Source: Planctomycetota bacterium
GTDB taxonomy: Bacteria; Planctomycetota; B15-G4; SIAN01
Assembly: GCA_028289345.1 (NCBI GenBank)
Contig: JANQQL010000010.1
Coordinates: 186,001 to 250,000, forward strand
Length of the DNA stretch: 64,000 bases
Reading direction: 5' to 3'
Below the pieces are notes generated by a model, which was given only the letters and a program-made list of their open reading frames with translations, searched no databases and was not told the DNA's origin. Made by a program: the position numbers and the translations under genes. Numbering within the stretch: position 1 is the first letter of the stretch; every line of letters starts with the position of its first letter. Of this stretch, positions 19,345-28,597 are shown one piece after another.

Positions 19345-21027
19345 ATGAAAAGACGGATGTCGACATGGGTGTGCTGGAGCGCCACGGTCGTCGCGGGGTC
19401 GGGAGCAGACTGGCCTTGTTGGAGAGGCCCTCTCGCCAACGGGACCTCCCCCGAAACCGACTGGTTCGTTCACGGCCAACCCGATCCCCGCTGGCACCAA
19501 CAAGTCGGACTCGGTTACTCGAGCGTCACGGTCAGTGATGGCCGCCTCTACACCGCCGGCCATGACGGATCGGCCTCGGTCGACGCCATTCAATGCCTCG
19601 ACGCCGCGACGGGACAACGAAGATGGCAGCATCGCTTTCCCGCACAACGTTGGAACCTGCAACACGAAGGCGGCACCAACTCGACCCCGGTCGTGAACGG
19701 TAGCCGTGTTTTCTCTCTGAATCGGGAAGGGAAGGTTCACTGCCTGGATGCAGACAGCGGCGAACTCCGGTGGAGTCGCAATCTTTGCGAGGAGATCGGC
19801 ATCCAGACTCCGAAATGGGGTTTCGCCGCGTCGCCGCTGGTGATCGGCGAACGGGTGTTCTTGAATCTGGATCGACTGCTCGCCCTGGACGCGAACTCTG
19901 GCGACCTTCTCTGGGAAACCCCAGTCTTTGGTGACACCTATTCCACTCCGACCGAGTTTCGCTGGAAGGACTCTCTTTGTCTGGCGGCAGTGGTGTCCCA
20001 ACAGTTGATTCTGGTCCGGCAGGACGATGGCCAGCTTTTGCACTCGTTTCCATGGACCAACGCCATGAACGCTCATGCGGCGACGCCAGTGGTGTGTGGC
20101 GAACGCTTGTTTCTTTCGACCGGATACAACGGAGGCGGAGCACTGGTCGAGTTCACTGAGCAGGGCGCTCACGCCGTCTGGGCCAACAAGCGAATGCGCA
20201 ACAAACTCGCGACCTCCGTCCTGTGGGACCAGCACCTCTTCGGATTCGATGAGTCGGTGCTCAAGTGCCTTGACCTGAACGGCAACGAACAATGGCGCAA
20301 ACGAGGCCTGGGAAGAGGCGCCCTCATCGCGGCAAATGGCACGCTGATCCTCTTGTCTGCACGCGGAGAGCTGATCTTCGTGGTTGCATCGCCCGAGAGT
20401 TACCAAGAGCTTGGCCGACGCCAGGTCCTCGGAGAAGGGGTCCACTGGACGGCACCCGTCCTCTCCGACGGTTTCCTCTATTGCCGTGACAACAAGGGCA
20501 ACCTGGTTTGCCTGGATCACCGCCGTCCCGGTCCCCGAGAAGCGTGGGGGGAAACCAACGACCTTCCGCCCGACCTTGTGTCTTGGGCATTGGAACGAAG
20601 CCTGGATGAGATCCCCGCGGATGAGATTCGAAGGCTCTGGGTGGAAGGAACCACCCCGCCGAGCGCGGAAGCGTTCCTCGGAATCGCACGAGGTCAAGGC
20701 TTGCCAACAGCTGCCGCTTTGTTCCGAGCCGTCCGCGGACACGACCCCGACTACTGCCCCTTCGCCTTCAAGGCGTGGCGCGACCTCGGCTGGTACGAGA
20801 TCTCCCAAGGGCGACCGCGCCAATCCTGGTTCGTGAACAAACTCTTGGTGGAAGCCTATCCAGAAAATGCGGAGGCCTATCGGCGCTTGGCCGACACTCA
20901 TGTTGCTCTCCACGAGACGGCGGTCGCCGTGAAGCTTCTGCAGCGCTCCCTCGAGCTGGATCCCCAAAGCGCTTATGTGAAGGGGCTCCTCGACGAGCTT
21001 CGCTCCACCGATGACGAGGACTCGTGA
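19345..21027 (+). CDS. PQQ-like beta-propeller protein with C-terminal TPR
   Basis: 560 residues. After a short N-terminal segment the protein opens with DWPCWRGPLANGTSPE, the typical start of planctomycete PQQ-like (pyrrolo-quinoline quinone repeat) propellers, and continues with blades such as VDAIQCLDAATGQRRWQH, VHCLDADSGELRWSR and LLALDANSGDLLWET. The last 90 or so residues (YPENAEAYRRLADTHVAL, AVKLLQRSLELDPQSAY) form TPR helices. Usually a secreted scaffold rather than a dehydrogenase. The ATG lacks a Shine-Dalgarno; CGTAAAT lies 7 nt before it, so the mRNA may be leaderless (inference). A tandem palindrome sits directly upstream. Confidence 0.83.
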   Translation: MKRRMSTWVCWSATVVAGSGADWPCWRGPLANGTSPETDWFVHGQPDPRWHQQVGLGYSSVTVSDGRLYTAGHDGSASVDAIQCLDAATGQRRWQHRFPAQRWNLQHEGGTNSTPVVNGSRVFSLNREGKVHCLDADSGELRWSRNLCEEIGIQTPKWGFAASPLVIGERVFLNLDRLLALDANSGDLLWETPVFGDTYSTPTEFRWKDSLCLAAVVSQQLILVRQDDGQLLHSFPWTNAMNAHAATPVVCGERLFLSTGYNGGGALVEFTEQGAHAVWANKRMRNKLATSVLWDQHLFGFDESVLKCLDLNGNEQWRKRGLGRGALIAANGTLILLSARGELIFVVASPESYQELGRRQVLGEGVHWTAPVLSDGFLYCRDNKGNLVCLDHRRPGPREAWGETNDLPPDLVSWALERSLDEIPADEIRRLWVEGTTPPSAEAFLGIARGQGLPTAAALFRAVRGHDPDYCPFAFKAWRDLGWYEISQGRPRQSWFVNKLLVEAYPENAEAYRRLADTHVALHETAVAVKLLQRSLELDPQSAYVKGLLDELRSTDDEDS

Positions 21028-21171
21028 CAGAGCTCGGGTCGACCAGAGCCCCCCCACAGTCGATTTGGTACAGTACTTACTGAGAGATGTCGTCCCGAGG
21101 ACAAGCAGTCCTACGCACAGTCGGTCCGAGAGTCCAGCCGTTGAGGAGTCTCCAAAACAGGGACATTGCCG

Positions 21172-24100
21172 ATGAACACGTCATTCTGCATCGTCGCCCT
21201 TCGCCTTTTCCTTCCTTGGGGAACCCAAGAACCGGTTTCGACGATGGAATCGGCCCTGCCGCTGGCCCGGGCCGACAGTGAAAACGATCCGTCGGCGGCC
21301 CCGGCCTTGCTTCCGTACTCATTCATCACCGCGAATGATCCCAACGCCAATGTGTTCTTTGGAGAGTCCGTCGCCTTGTCTGGAGACACTCTCATTTTGG
21401 GAACCCCTCACATCAACCGAACTCACGTGGGAGTTCGGCCTGGCTCTGCCTATGTCCTGATCCGGGACGGGGACCGGTGGACTCAACAAGCCAAACTGAC
21501 CGCGGCAGGTTCGGACCAACACTCGAACCATTTCGGAAGCGCCGTCGATGTTTCCGGAAACTTGGTGGTCGTTGGTGCCCCGTCCGATGAACGCCCGAGA
21601 GACATCGGCACGTCGAAGGCGATCGTGTTCGTGCGGCACGGTTCGACCTGGACCCGAGAAGCGAAGCTGTGGGCGGACGATCGAGCTTTCGGCGATCGGT
21701 TCGGCGAAGCACTTTCCTTGTCGGGTGACACCGTCTTGATCGGCGCGCCTCACGCCGATGCCACCGGAGAGAACTCCGGGGCGGCGTATGTCTTCGTGCG
21801 ACGCAAGGGCGAGTGGAATCAGCAGGCCAAACTGCTTCCCGAAGGAGCTCCCGACCTGCGCTACTTCGGTCGCAGGGTTTCCCTGTCCGGCAACACGGCC
21901 ATCGTCGGGGCCGAGAGCGCCGATGGCAACGAACCGCGATCCGGCGCCGCCTTCGTGTTCGTTCGGGAAGGAGATGGGTGGAGACAACAAGCCAAACTTC
22001 AAGCCAGCGACGGGAGGACCCACGATCACTTTGGTACGTCCGTGGACTTGTGCGGGGAGACCGCCGTCGTCGGAGCCTCTTTCACTCACTCGCCGCTTCC
22101 CCAATCGGGCTCGGCATACGTGTTCGTTCGAGAGGGAGAGTCGTGGATCGAACAGGCAAAGCTGATTCCCGGCGACCCTCGCAAGGAAAACCAGTTCGGC
22201 CGTACGGTTGCGATTTCGGGAGACACCGTCGTCGCGACCATGAGCTTCAGCGACTCCCAACCGGGAGGCCGGCTCGGCGCCACCTACGTGTTTCGGCGAG
22301 AGGGGACGAACTGGTCAAGAGTCGCCAAACTCAGTGAAGGAGTGGCCGCACTGGGCGATCGGTTCGCCGGAAACGCGGATGTTTGCGGTGAGACCGTCGT
22401 GGTCTCGGCGAGCGAGTTCGGGGCGGTGGAAACCGGCTTCGCCCAGCAAGGAGCCGCCTACGCATTCCGAGTGGCCACGGGCCCCTGGACCGATCTTGGC
22501 AGTGGACTCCCCGGAAAACACGGCACCCCCCTCCTGCGCGGGACCGGACCGCTGATTGGAGGAGACCCGCTGTCGCTGGTCCTCGAACAAGGTCGGCCTT
22601 CGGCACAACCACTCCTTTTCTTCGGGGGTGGACGGACGGACCTGGTCAGTCGCGGCGGAATCCTCGTTCCGCGACCGGATTCCGTTTTCTTGCTGCCGCC
22701 AATCGATTCGAGTGGGAGCCTGCGGGTCGCCACTCACTGGCCCGAAGAGTTCCCTCGGGGAACCACTTTGTACCTCCAAGCATGGATTCCCGACCCGTCC
22801 GGCCCCGCGGGTTGGACGGCCACCAATGCGCTTTCGGCCATCGACGTTGGCCCTCTCGAAGAACAACCGCGAGCCAAACCAAGTCCCACCATCGAGTTGA
22901 TCAGTTGCAACTCCCAAGGAGAACAAGCCGGGTTCGACTGTCATCGACCGGACCTTTCGGAAAGCGGTCGCTTCGTTGTGTTCTCGTCCGCCGACCGCAC
23001 TCTGGTGGACGCTGACAACAACGAGTCGTCAGACGTGTTCCTTCGAGATCGGTTCCTTGGTCTGACCGAGCGAATCAGTGTCAATGCCCAAGGCGTCGAG
23101 GGAGACAGCTGGTCGGAGTCGGCCATGATTTCCCGAGATGGACGCATCATCTGCTTCCGAAGTGGCTCCCAGAACCTGCTGCCGGTGGCGTCGGATCACA
23201 ACATCTTCGTCTACGACCGCCGCCTCGACCGCATGGAACTGATCCCTCCCCGGAACGTGCTAACTCCGTTCGCAGCCACGGCCGATGCGCCCGTGCTTTC
23301 TCCCAGCGGACGTTCCGTGTTGTTCTTCAGTCTCGCCGACGCCGGCCTGCCCGGGGATCGCGGCCGAGGGCTGTACTACTACCGTCGCGGCTCGAACCGC
23401 GTCATCCGGGTCGACACGACGTCCGACGGACAACCGCCGAACGACTACGCACAGCGACCGAGCATCACCTTGGACGAACGCTACATCGCATTCGAGAGTA
23501 CTGCCACCAACCTTTGTCCCGACATCGACAACGGCCGACCCCACATCTTCGTGAAGGATCTGATCACCGGTGAGGTCGAGTGCATCAGCGTGGGCCTGGA
23601 TGGAGAGCCGGCGAACGGCTCCTCGTTCGATCCTTCGATGTCCGACGACGGGCGGTTCGTGGCGTTTCAGAGCGATGCCAGCAACCTGGTCACGGCCGTC
23701 GACCTCAACAACACCGTTCCCCTCACCAACAACCAACACGACATCTTCGTTCGGGACCGAGTTCTGGGAATCACTCGTCGGATCAGTGAAAACGCCTTCG
23801 GAGAATCGGGCAACAAGGGGAGTGGACAGCCCGGAATCAGCGCGGATGGACGCTGGGTCTCCTTCCACAGCGACTCCACCAACCTCACCGAAACAAATCC
23901 AGCTCACTGGGAGTTGTTCCAGTACGACCTGGAAACCGGAACCCTCCGCACGCTCACCCGCGGATGGGTCGGCGGGCCGATCAACGATCATTCCTCGGAT
24001 TCCGCGGTAGCCCCAGACGGTCAATCCATCTGCTTTGAAAGCTCGGCCCGCAACCTATTCCAAGGAGACATCAATCACCGCACCGACATCGTCTTGTGGG

Positions 24101-24402
24101 GCCCCGAGCTTTCCCTTCATCATCGGCCAACGGAACCCCAGGTTGGTGATCGGGTGAGCTTCGCCGCCTGGGGCCTGCCTGCCGGGAGCCCGGGACTTCT
24201 CATCGCCGAAGCGAAGGATGGGCAGCCTTGGAACGCGGTGGTCGCCCGAGGGGAGTTCAATCGCCGCGGGCGCTGGACCCCTTCGTTCGAGATTCCGGAA
24301 GCATTGCGAGGTTCCACCTTGGAGTTCCGTTGCGTTGGAGTCGGCAGATCCGGCCGCGCCACTGGATCGCGATTGGCCAGGATCAAGGTGGAGCGAGAGT
24401 GA
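21172..24402 (+). CDS. Secreted FG-GAP / PD40 propeller fusion protein
   Basis: 1076 residues. Signal-like N-terminus, then six or seven repeats of the form FGxSVxLSGDTxxxGAP...GSAYVFVREGxxWxxQAKL (FG-GAP type, about 50-430), a linker, then PD40/TolB-like blades from about residue 585 (LSESGRFVVFSS, LDERYIAFESTATNL, MSDDGRFVAFQSDASNLV, SADGRWVSFHS). It ends with the same C-terminal domain (GPELSLHHRPTEPQVGD...) seen in the PD40 protein at 2332-3933. The ATG at 21172 has AGGGA 8 nt upstream; a TTG 6 nt earlier is less likely. No enzymatic site; probably an exported binding protein. It converges with the membrane sigma gene, 60 bp apart. Confidence 0.83.
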   Translation: MNTSFCIVALRLFLPWGTQEPVSTMESALPLARADSENDPSAAPALLPYSFITANDPNANVFFGESVALSGDTLILGTPHINRTHVGVRPGSAYVLIRDGDRWTQQAKLTAAGSDQHSNHFGSAVDVSGNLVVVGAPSDERPRDIGTSKAIVFVRHGSTWTREAKLWADDRAFGDRFGEALSLSGDTVLIGAPHADATGENSGAAYVFVRRKGEWNQQAKLLPEGAPDLRYFGRRVSLSGNTAIVGAESADGNEPRSGAAFVFVREGDGWRQQAKLQASDGRTHDHFGTSVDLCGETAVVGASFTHSPLPQSGSAYVFVREGESWIEQAKLIPGDPRKENQFGRTVAISGDTVVATMSFSDSQPGGRLGATYVFRREGTNWSRVAKLSEGVAALGDRFAGNADVCGETVVVSASEFGAVETGFAQQGAAYAFRVATGPWTDLGSGLPGKHGTPLLRGTGPLIGGDPLSLVLEQGRPSAQPLLFFGGGRTDLVSRGGILVPRPDSVFLLPPIDSSGSLRVATHWPEEFPRGTTLYLQAWIPDPSGPAGWTATNALSAIDVGPLEEQPRAKPSPTIELISCNSQGEQAGFDCHRPDLSESGRFVVFSSADRTLVDADNNESSDVFLRDRFLGLTERISVNAQGVEGDSWSESAMISRDGRIICFRSGSQNLLPVASDHNIFVYDRRLDRMELIPPRNVLTPFAATADAPVLSPSGRSVLFFSLADAGLPGDRGRGLYYYRRGSNRVIRVDTTSDGQPPNDYAQRPSITLDERYIAFESTATNLCPDIDNGRPHIFVKDLITGEVECISVGLDGEPANGSSFDPSMSDDGRFVAFQSDASNLVTAVDLNNTVPLTNNQHDIFVRDRVLGITRRISENAFGESGNKGSGQPGISADGRWVSFHSDSTNLTETNPAHWELFQYDLETGTLRTLTRGWVGGPINDHSSDSAVAPDGQSICFESSARNLFQGDINHRTDIVLWGPELSLHHRPTEPQVGDRVSFAAWGLPAGSPGLLIAEAKDGQPWNAVVARGEFNRRGRWTPSFEIPEALRGSTLEFRCVGVGRSGRATGSRLARIKVERE

Positions 24403-24462
24403 TCGCGGCGTCCGCCCCGGGCCCTCGATGAACCGTCAGTGACACTTGCGGCGTCGACTGTC

Positions 24463-26946
24463 CTAGGGAAACCAAACCGTGGTGAGAGTCGTTTCGGAAG
24501 GCGTCACGACTCGACTGTCGACGAGTTCCCCGGCGCGAAACAGAAGCACCCGATCGGTGCGCAACGGCACAGAGACGGTCTCGGATCGACCGCCCACGAC
24601 TTCGATGGAGTCGGATCGGGTCCAGTGAGCGCCTTGGAGCCGATACGCAAAGAGCGGCTCCCCCTGGTGATCTCGAAGCTGGAACTCCCTGGACTCGGCG
24701 GCCTGGCGGCAGCGCACCTGGAGCCGAGCGGAGCGGCTCACGAGAACCTCGACGCGACCGACCCTCCATTCTCCGTCGGATTCGAGCGTCCGGTGCTCCG
24801 GAAGAATGTCCGGTCCGGAGAACAAGAGAAAGCCTCCGGAGGACGGCACCTGTTCGAACCAGAACTGCCCATCGTCGCCGGTGATCATGGACTGTCGAAT
24901 CGCGTGGTCGGTTCCCCATGGATCGGCAGCAAACCGGGGGACCTTCCACTCGACAGTCACTCGCGGGACGGCAGCTCCGAAGTGATCGCCCACGAACCCA
25001 GTCAACAGGTGGCGCTCCCTCACCCTGCGAAGAACGAACGACCGGGGCCCTTGCTCCCCATCCGCTTCTCGGACGCAACGCATCCCTGAGCGCGGGTCGA
25101 GCAAGTCGAGTTGATACTCGCGGCTTCGAAGACCTGTGATCTGAAATTCCCCCTGCTCGTTGCTCACCGCCCAAGGCGGGACGGAGGCGTCACCGAGGAA
25201 GAGAGACTCCAGCCAGCTGGGTCGGACCAAACTCGAATCCGCGCCGCCGCGCAACCACACGTCAGGGTTTCCAAGGAGTGGAGTCGGATCCACCACGGAG
25301 AGATGAATCCCCGACAGGGGCGCTCCCGTCTCATCGGTCACGACCCCTTGCAGCCGACCGTCGGGACGTGCCAGAACAATTCGCACGGGAGGTGCCGACT
25401 CCACTTCCTGAAGGTGACTCGCAGCGAACTCTCGAACCGCGATTCCGACTCCTTGCTTGACGGCGAAGAGTGGCAATGACGAGTCCGACAACCCGTTCGT
25501 GGGGAACTGAAAAGATCCGTTCGGTTGGGATCGACATTGGACGCCACCCCAGGAAACCCAAGCATCCGCGATGGCAGCGCCCGTGGAGTCCATCACGAAC
25601 CCAGACAAACCCACCGATTCGCCCGCGTCGGGGACGAGCACGACCCGTTCCCAGTCACGGCCTTTCAACGGTTGGCGCTCGGCGCGGTAACCCGGCTTGC
25701 GAAACACCACTCGGGCGCCCGACAGATCTGGCAGGAGATGTTGAAACTCGCCACGATCGTTGGACTTCACCTCGAACTCCACCCGTGCCCAGCGCCCTGC
25801 GTCCTCTGGCAACGCCGCTTCGAACCTGTCAGGAGGCTCCCAAGTCACCAGAACCCCGGAAAGTGGATTTCCCGCAGAATCTTCGATCCTCCCTGCAACA
25901 GTGCGTCGAGGAGCAGCCACCACCGTCATCTGACTTTGAACATCGAGAGCTTCGGTGTCTCCCGCCAGGACGGTGATCCAGCCAGGGTCCACGACCTCCA
26001 CCGTGCCACCCGGCCAGAACCACTCGAATTCGAAGGTGCCGTCCGCATCGGAAACCGCGATGCGATCCTTCGAGTCGGTCGAGTTCGAACTTGGTCGAAA
26101 GCGAACCGCGGTGAACGGCAGGGGACTTCCGAACGAGTCCCGGAGAGATCCTCGCAAGACGACTCCGGGTTGGTTGGAAGCCACCGGAGCAACCGAAGGT
26201 GGCGTGGAACTCGACCCGATCCCCTGGCGCTCGGACTCGAGCCTCGTGGTGACCGGGACGGCACTGCGCGCATCCGAGACAACGGCTCCCTGAATCGCGA
26301 CAGGGGCTCGTTCGATCATGGCGATCGGGCCCACAGCCACAATTCCGCTCGCCACCACCAAGGCAGCAATCCCTGCGGGGATCCAAAGACTCTTGGTCGT
26401 CACTGCAGACGGCGCTCGGATCAACAAAGCCAAGCTCGCGACCCATTGGCCTCGGCGTCCCCCGAATTTCCGATCGAGCTTGCCCCGCAGTTGATCTTGA
26501 GCTCGGGTGATCCTCGTTTTCACCGTCGAGACCGGAACACCGAGAGTGCTCGCGATGGCGGCGGGGAGTTGGTTCTCGAAGAAGCGAAGAACGATGACCT
26601 CGCGATAGCGAGGAGCGAGTTCCATGACCGCTTCAACCACCGCGCGCTGGGTCGATGCGATTTCCACTTCCTCCGCGGTCGACGGCACCTCCTCGTGGCG
26701 GGCAGCCGACCGCTCTCGATGAGAACGTCGCTCGTCTCGGCGAAGTCGCAGCCAGACCAGGTTTCGAACCACCCCCGACAGGAAGCGAGGCAGGGACCGA
26801 GGGGCCTCCTTGGCTTCGAGCACCGCCAACATCGCTTCTTGAGCCAGATCATCCGCCCCGTGGGCATCCGGCACGAGGCGACGAGCCAACCGCTGGACCC
26901 AGTCGAGCTGGTTCAACAATGCTTGAACGTCGCGAGCTTCCTTCAC
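24463..26946 (-). CDS. ECF-type sigma factor fused to membrane helix and carboxypeptidase-regulatory-like domains
   Basis: 827 residues from GTG 26946. Residues 8-75 are sigma region 2 (LARRLVPDAHGADDLAQEAML), 97-158 sigma region 4 (LAPRYREVIVLRFFENQLPAAIAS... TVKTRITRAQDQLR), 187-209 a single membrane helix, and the remaining 600 residues are tandem beta-sandwich domains of the CarboxypepD_reg type (GSLRDSFGSPLPFTAVRF..., GRIEDSAGNPLSGVLVTW, GFVMDSTGAAIADAWVSW, GVVTDETGAPLSGIHLS). So a DNA-binding sigma and an exported sensor are one chain. The start is uncertain: GGAGAGG precedes a four-codon frame (ATG to TGA) whose stop overlaps the GTG. Sequence upstream in frame does not look coding. 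How the sigma part is released or controlled is unknown. Confidence 0.8.
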   Translation of the reverse strand: MKEARDVQALLNQLDWVQRLARRLVPDAHGADDLAQEAMLAVLEAKEAPRSLPRFLSGVVRNLVWLRLRRDERRSHRERSAARHEEVPSTAEEVEIASTQRAVVEAVMELAPRYREVIVLRFFENQLPAAIASTLGVPVSTVKTRITRAQDQLRGKLDRKFGGRRGQWVASLALLIRAPSAVTTKSLWIPAGIAALVVASGIVAVGPIAMIERAPVAIQGAVVSDARSAVPVTTRLESERQGIGSSSTPPSVAPVASNQPGVVLRGSLRDSFGSPLPFTAVRFRPSSNSTDSKDRIAVSDADGTFEFEWFWPGGTVEVVDPGWITVLAGDTEALDVQSQMTVVAAPRRTVAGRIEDSAGNPLSGVLVTWEPPDRFEAALPEDAGRWARVEFEVKSNDRGEFQHLLPDLSGARVVFRKPGYRAERQPLKGRDWERVVLVPDAGESVGLSGFVMDSTGAAIADAWVSWGGVQCRSQPNGSFQFPTNGLSDSSLPLFAVKQGVGIAVREFAASHLQEVESAPPVRIVLARPDGRLQGVVTDETGAPLSGIHLSVVDPTPLLGNPDVWLRGGADSSLVRPSWLESLFLGDASVPPWAVSNEQGEFQITGLRSREYQLDLLDPRSGMRCVREADGEQGPRSFVLRRVRERHLLTGFVGDHFGAAVPRVTVEWKVPRFAADPWGTDHAIRQSMITGDDGQFWFEQVPSSGGFLLFSGPDILPEHRTLESDGEWRVGRVEVLVSRSARLQVRCRQAAESREFQLRDHQGEPLFAYRLQGAHWTRSDSIEVVGGRSETVSVPLRTDRVLLFRAGELVDSRVVTPSETTLTTVWFP

Positions 26947-27267
26947 TCCGGTTTCATGCCTCTCCCAAGGCAACCTGGTATGGCTCGAGGAACTCGTTCC
27001 GGTTGCCCACTTCCTAGCGTCGTTCTGAACCCCCTTCGGGAATCCCCACCTGGCGCTTGGAATCTCCTCACGACAGTTCGCCTCCGGAAGATCGGGATCG
27101 ATGGAGATTCGCAAAATACGTGGTTGCCGGGGGAATCTCGGAGGACTCAAAATCCACAAAGATAATTTTCCGCCGAACCGCCCCTCGGAGTCGAGAGTTC
27201 CACCAGGAGAGAATTGGCGTGGGGCGTGTGAATCGCCCAACCTCCTGCCAGGAACTGCGAGGGTTTC
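26947..27267. other. Divergent intergenic region, no confident promoter
   Basis: 320 bp between the membrane sigma gene and a thioredoxin-fold gene. It should hold promoters for both directions. A GATAAT at about 27160 on the plus strand is the best -10 candidate but has no matching -35. GAGG before 27268 is the ribosome-binding site. Confidence 0.35.
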
Positions 27268-28392
27268 ATGATTTCGACGATCGCCCTGCCCTTGGTGCTT
27301 GCGGCCACTGTCCTTCGGTCCTCCGACGACGAAAACAGCTCGACCACGGAGTGGGTTCACGGGCCCCTCGATCAAGCCTTGGCAAAGGCCCAAGCCAAGG
27401 ACCAATGGGTTCTGATCTACTTCTGGATGGAGGACAGCGAGTTTTGCCAGCGGCTCTACGGCGACACTCTTCTGCAAGAGAAAGCCGTGGCGGAAATGCA
27501 GAACTTCGTTTGTCTCAACGCGCCGATCACCGAGCCAGAGGGAAACCAGCTTCTCAAGCAGTTTGGAGTCTCCACCATTCCTTCCCTGCTATTCCTCTCT
27601 GCGAATGGACAGGTACAGGACGCGGTTCCCGGCTATGTGGACCTGGCTGAGTTCCTGGATCAAACCCGAAGAATCCTGAGCGACACCGGGACCGTCGGCT
27701 CGTATCGCCGCGCCGTGGAGCAGGCTCCCGAGGATCTCAACCGACGTTTGGACCTGGCAAGCAAGCTGGATTTCGTCGGCGCCAACGCAGAGGGAGATTC
27801 CCTTCGCCAGTCGATTCGCGAGATCGATCCGCGGGGAGACACCGAAGCAGGCGCGCGCCTTCTCCTCGGAGACGCTCTCACCGCAGTTCGCGAAGCCGCG
27901 CCCGATCCCTCCGATCCCTCGACGTTCGATCTCGAGGGCCTGAAACGAGAACTCGAGAGCCTTCGCCACGGCTCCGTTCAGTTCGAAGCCTGGCAATGGA
28001 TCGCGGACGTTGCGCTCCAGAAAGGCAACCGAGTCGAAGAGAAGGAAGCACTGCGCGAAGCGTGGCGGTGCGTCCCCGAAGCACGCCGCGCGTTCTGGGG
28101 CCAGTTTCTGGTCAAGCGTCATTGGGAGATGCGACGAGAGCTGACCGAGAAAGAACGAAAGTTGACGCTCAGCGTCGCCGAAGCAGTCAGCAAAGAAGCA
28201 CGATCCGTGCTGAAGCAGAATCCCAGCGCCAATGTTCCCCTGGCACTTGTCCTTCAACGTTTGGCCATGGCCTACTCGCTCAATCGCAAGTCTTCCCAAG
28301 CGAAGAAAGCCATCGCCGAAGCTCTCGAACTCGAGCCCGAGAACCTCAGCCACCAACAACTTCGCGACACGATCCAAGCGGAGTCCCGTTAG
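27268..28392 (+). CDS. Thioredoxin-fold protein without CxxC, with TPR-like C-terminus
   Basis: 374 residues. Short signal-like N-terminus (ISTIALPLVLAATVL), then a thioredoxin-7/DUF255-like fold: DQALAKAQAKDQWVLIYFW, a single Cys where the active site should be (MEDSEFCQRLYGD), the cis-proline region FGVSTIPSLLFLSANGQV, and helices. From about residue 150 it is alpha-helical with TPR character near the end (AMAYSLNRKSSQAKKAIAEALELEPENL). With only one of the two active-site cysteines, dithiol oxidoreductase activity is unlikely. It is a paralogue of the N-terminal half of the next gene (same order of domains), 205 bp downstream. Confidence 0.78.
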   Translation: MISTIALPLVLAATVLRSSDDENSSTTEWVHGPLDQALAKAQAKDQWVLIYFWMEDSEFCQRLYGDTLLQEKAVAEMQNFVCLNAPITEPEGNQLLKQFGVSTIPSLLFLSANGQVQDAVPGYVDLAEFLDQTRRILSDTGTVGSYRRAVEQAPEDLNRRLDLASKLDFVGANAEGDSLRQSIREIDPRGDTEAGARLLLGDALTAVREAAPDPSDPSTFDLEGLKRELESLRHGSVQFEAWQWIADVALQKGNRVEEKEALREAWRCVPEARRAFWGQFLVKRHWEMRRELTEKERKLTLSVAEAVSKEARSVLKQNPSANVPLALVLQRLAMAYSLNRKSSQAKKAIAEALELEPENLSHQQLRDTIQAESR

Positions 28393-28597
28393 TCGTCAAA
28401 GAGGAAGCCTCGCCGGACCGCGTTCCGTTCGTGCCGACCAGCTCCCACCCAACTCCATTTTTCTGAGCACCCTGCTTGCCCCTCGGCAACCCCTTCCTGG
28501 ATGCCGCGTCCCGCGATCGAAGAGCCGGGAAGTCCCGTTCTTCCCGTGATCCGCGACCCCATCCCCCGCTCAGATCCCCCTTCCATGGAGTTGCGTC

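Noticed and set aside
19198..21057. 619-codon open frame on the minus strand opposite the PQQ-like propeller gene
   Set aside because: No recognisable domain, no ribosome-binding site; the plus-strand protein has clear propeller repeats. GC-rich codon bias leaves long antisense frames open.
26947..27477. N-terminal extension (177 codons) of the first membrane sigma factor
   Set aside because: Overlaps the divergent thioredoxin-fold gene and shows no sigma or other domain; family members start just before region 2.
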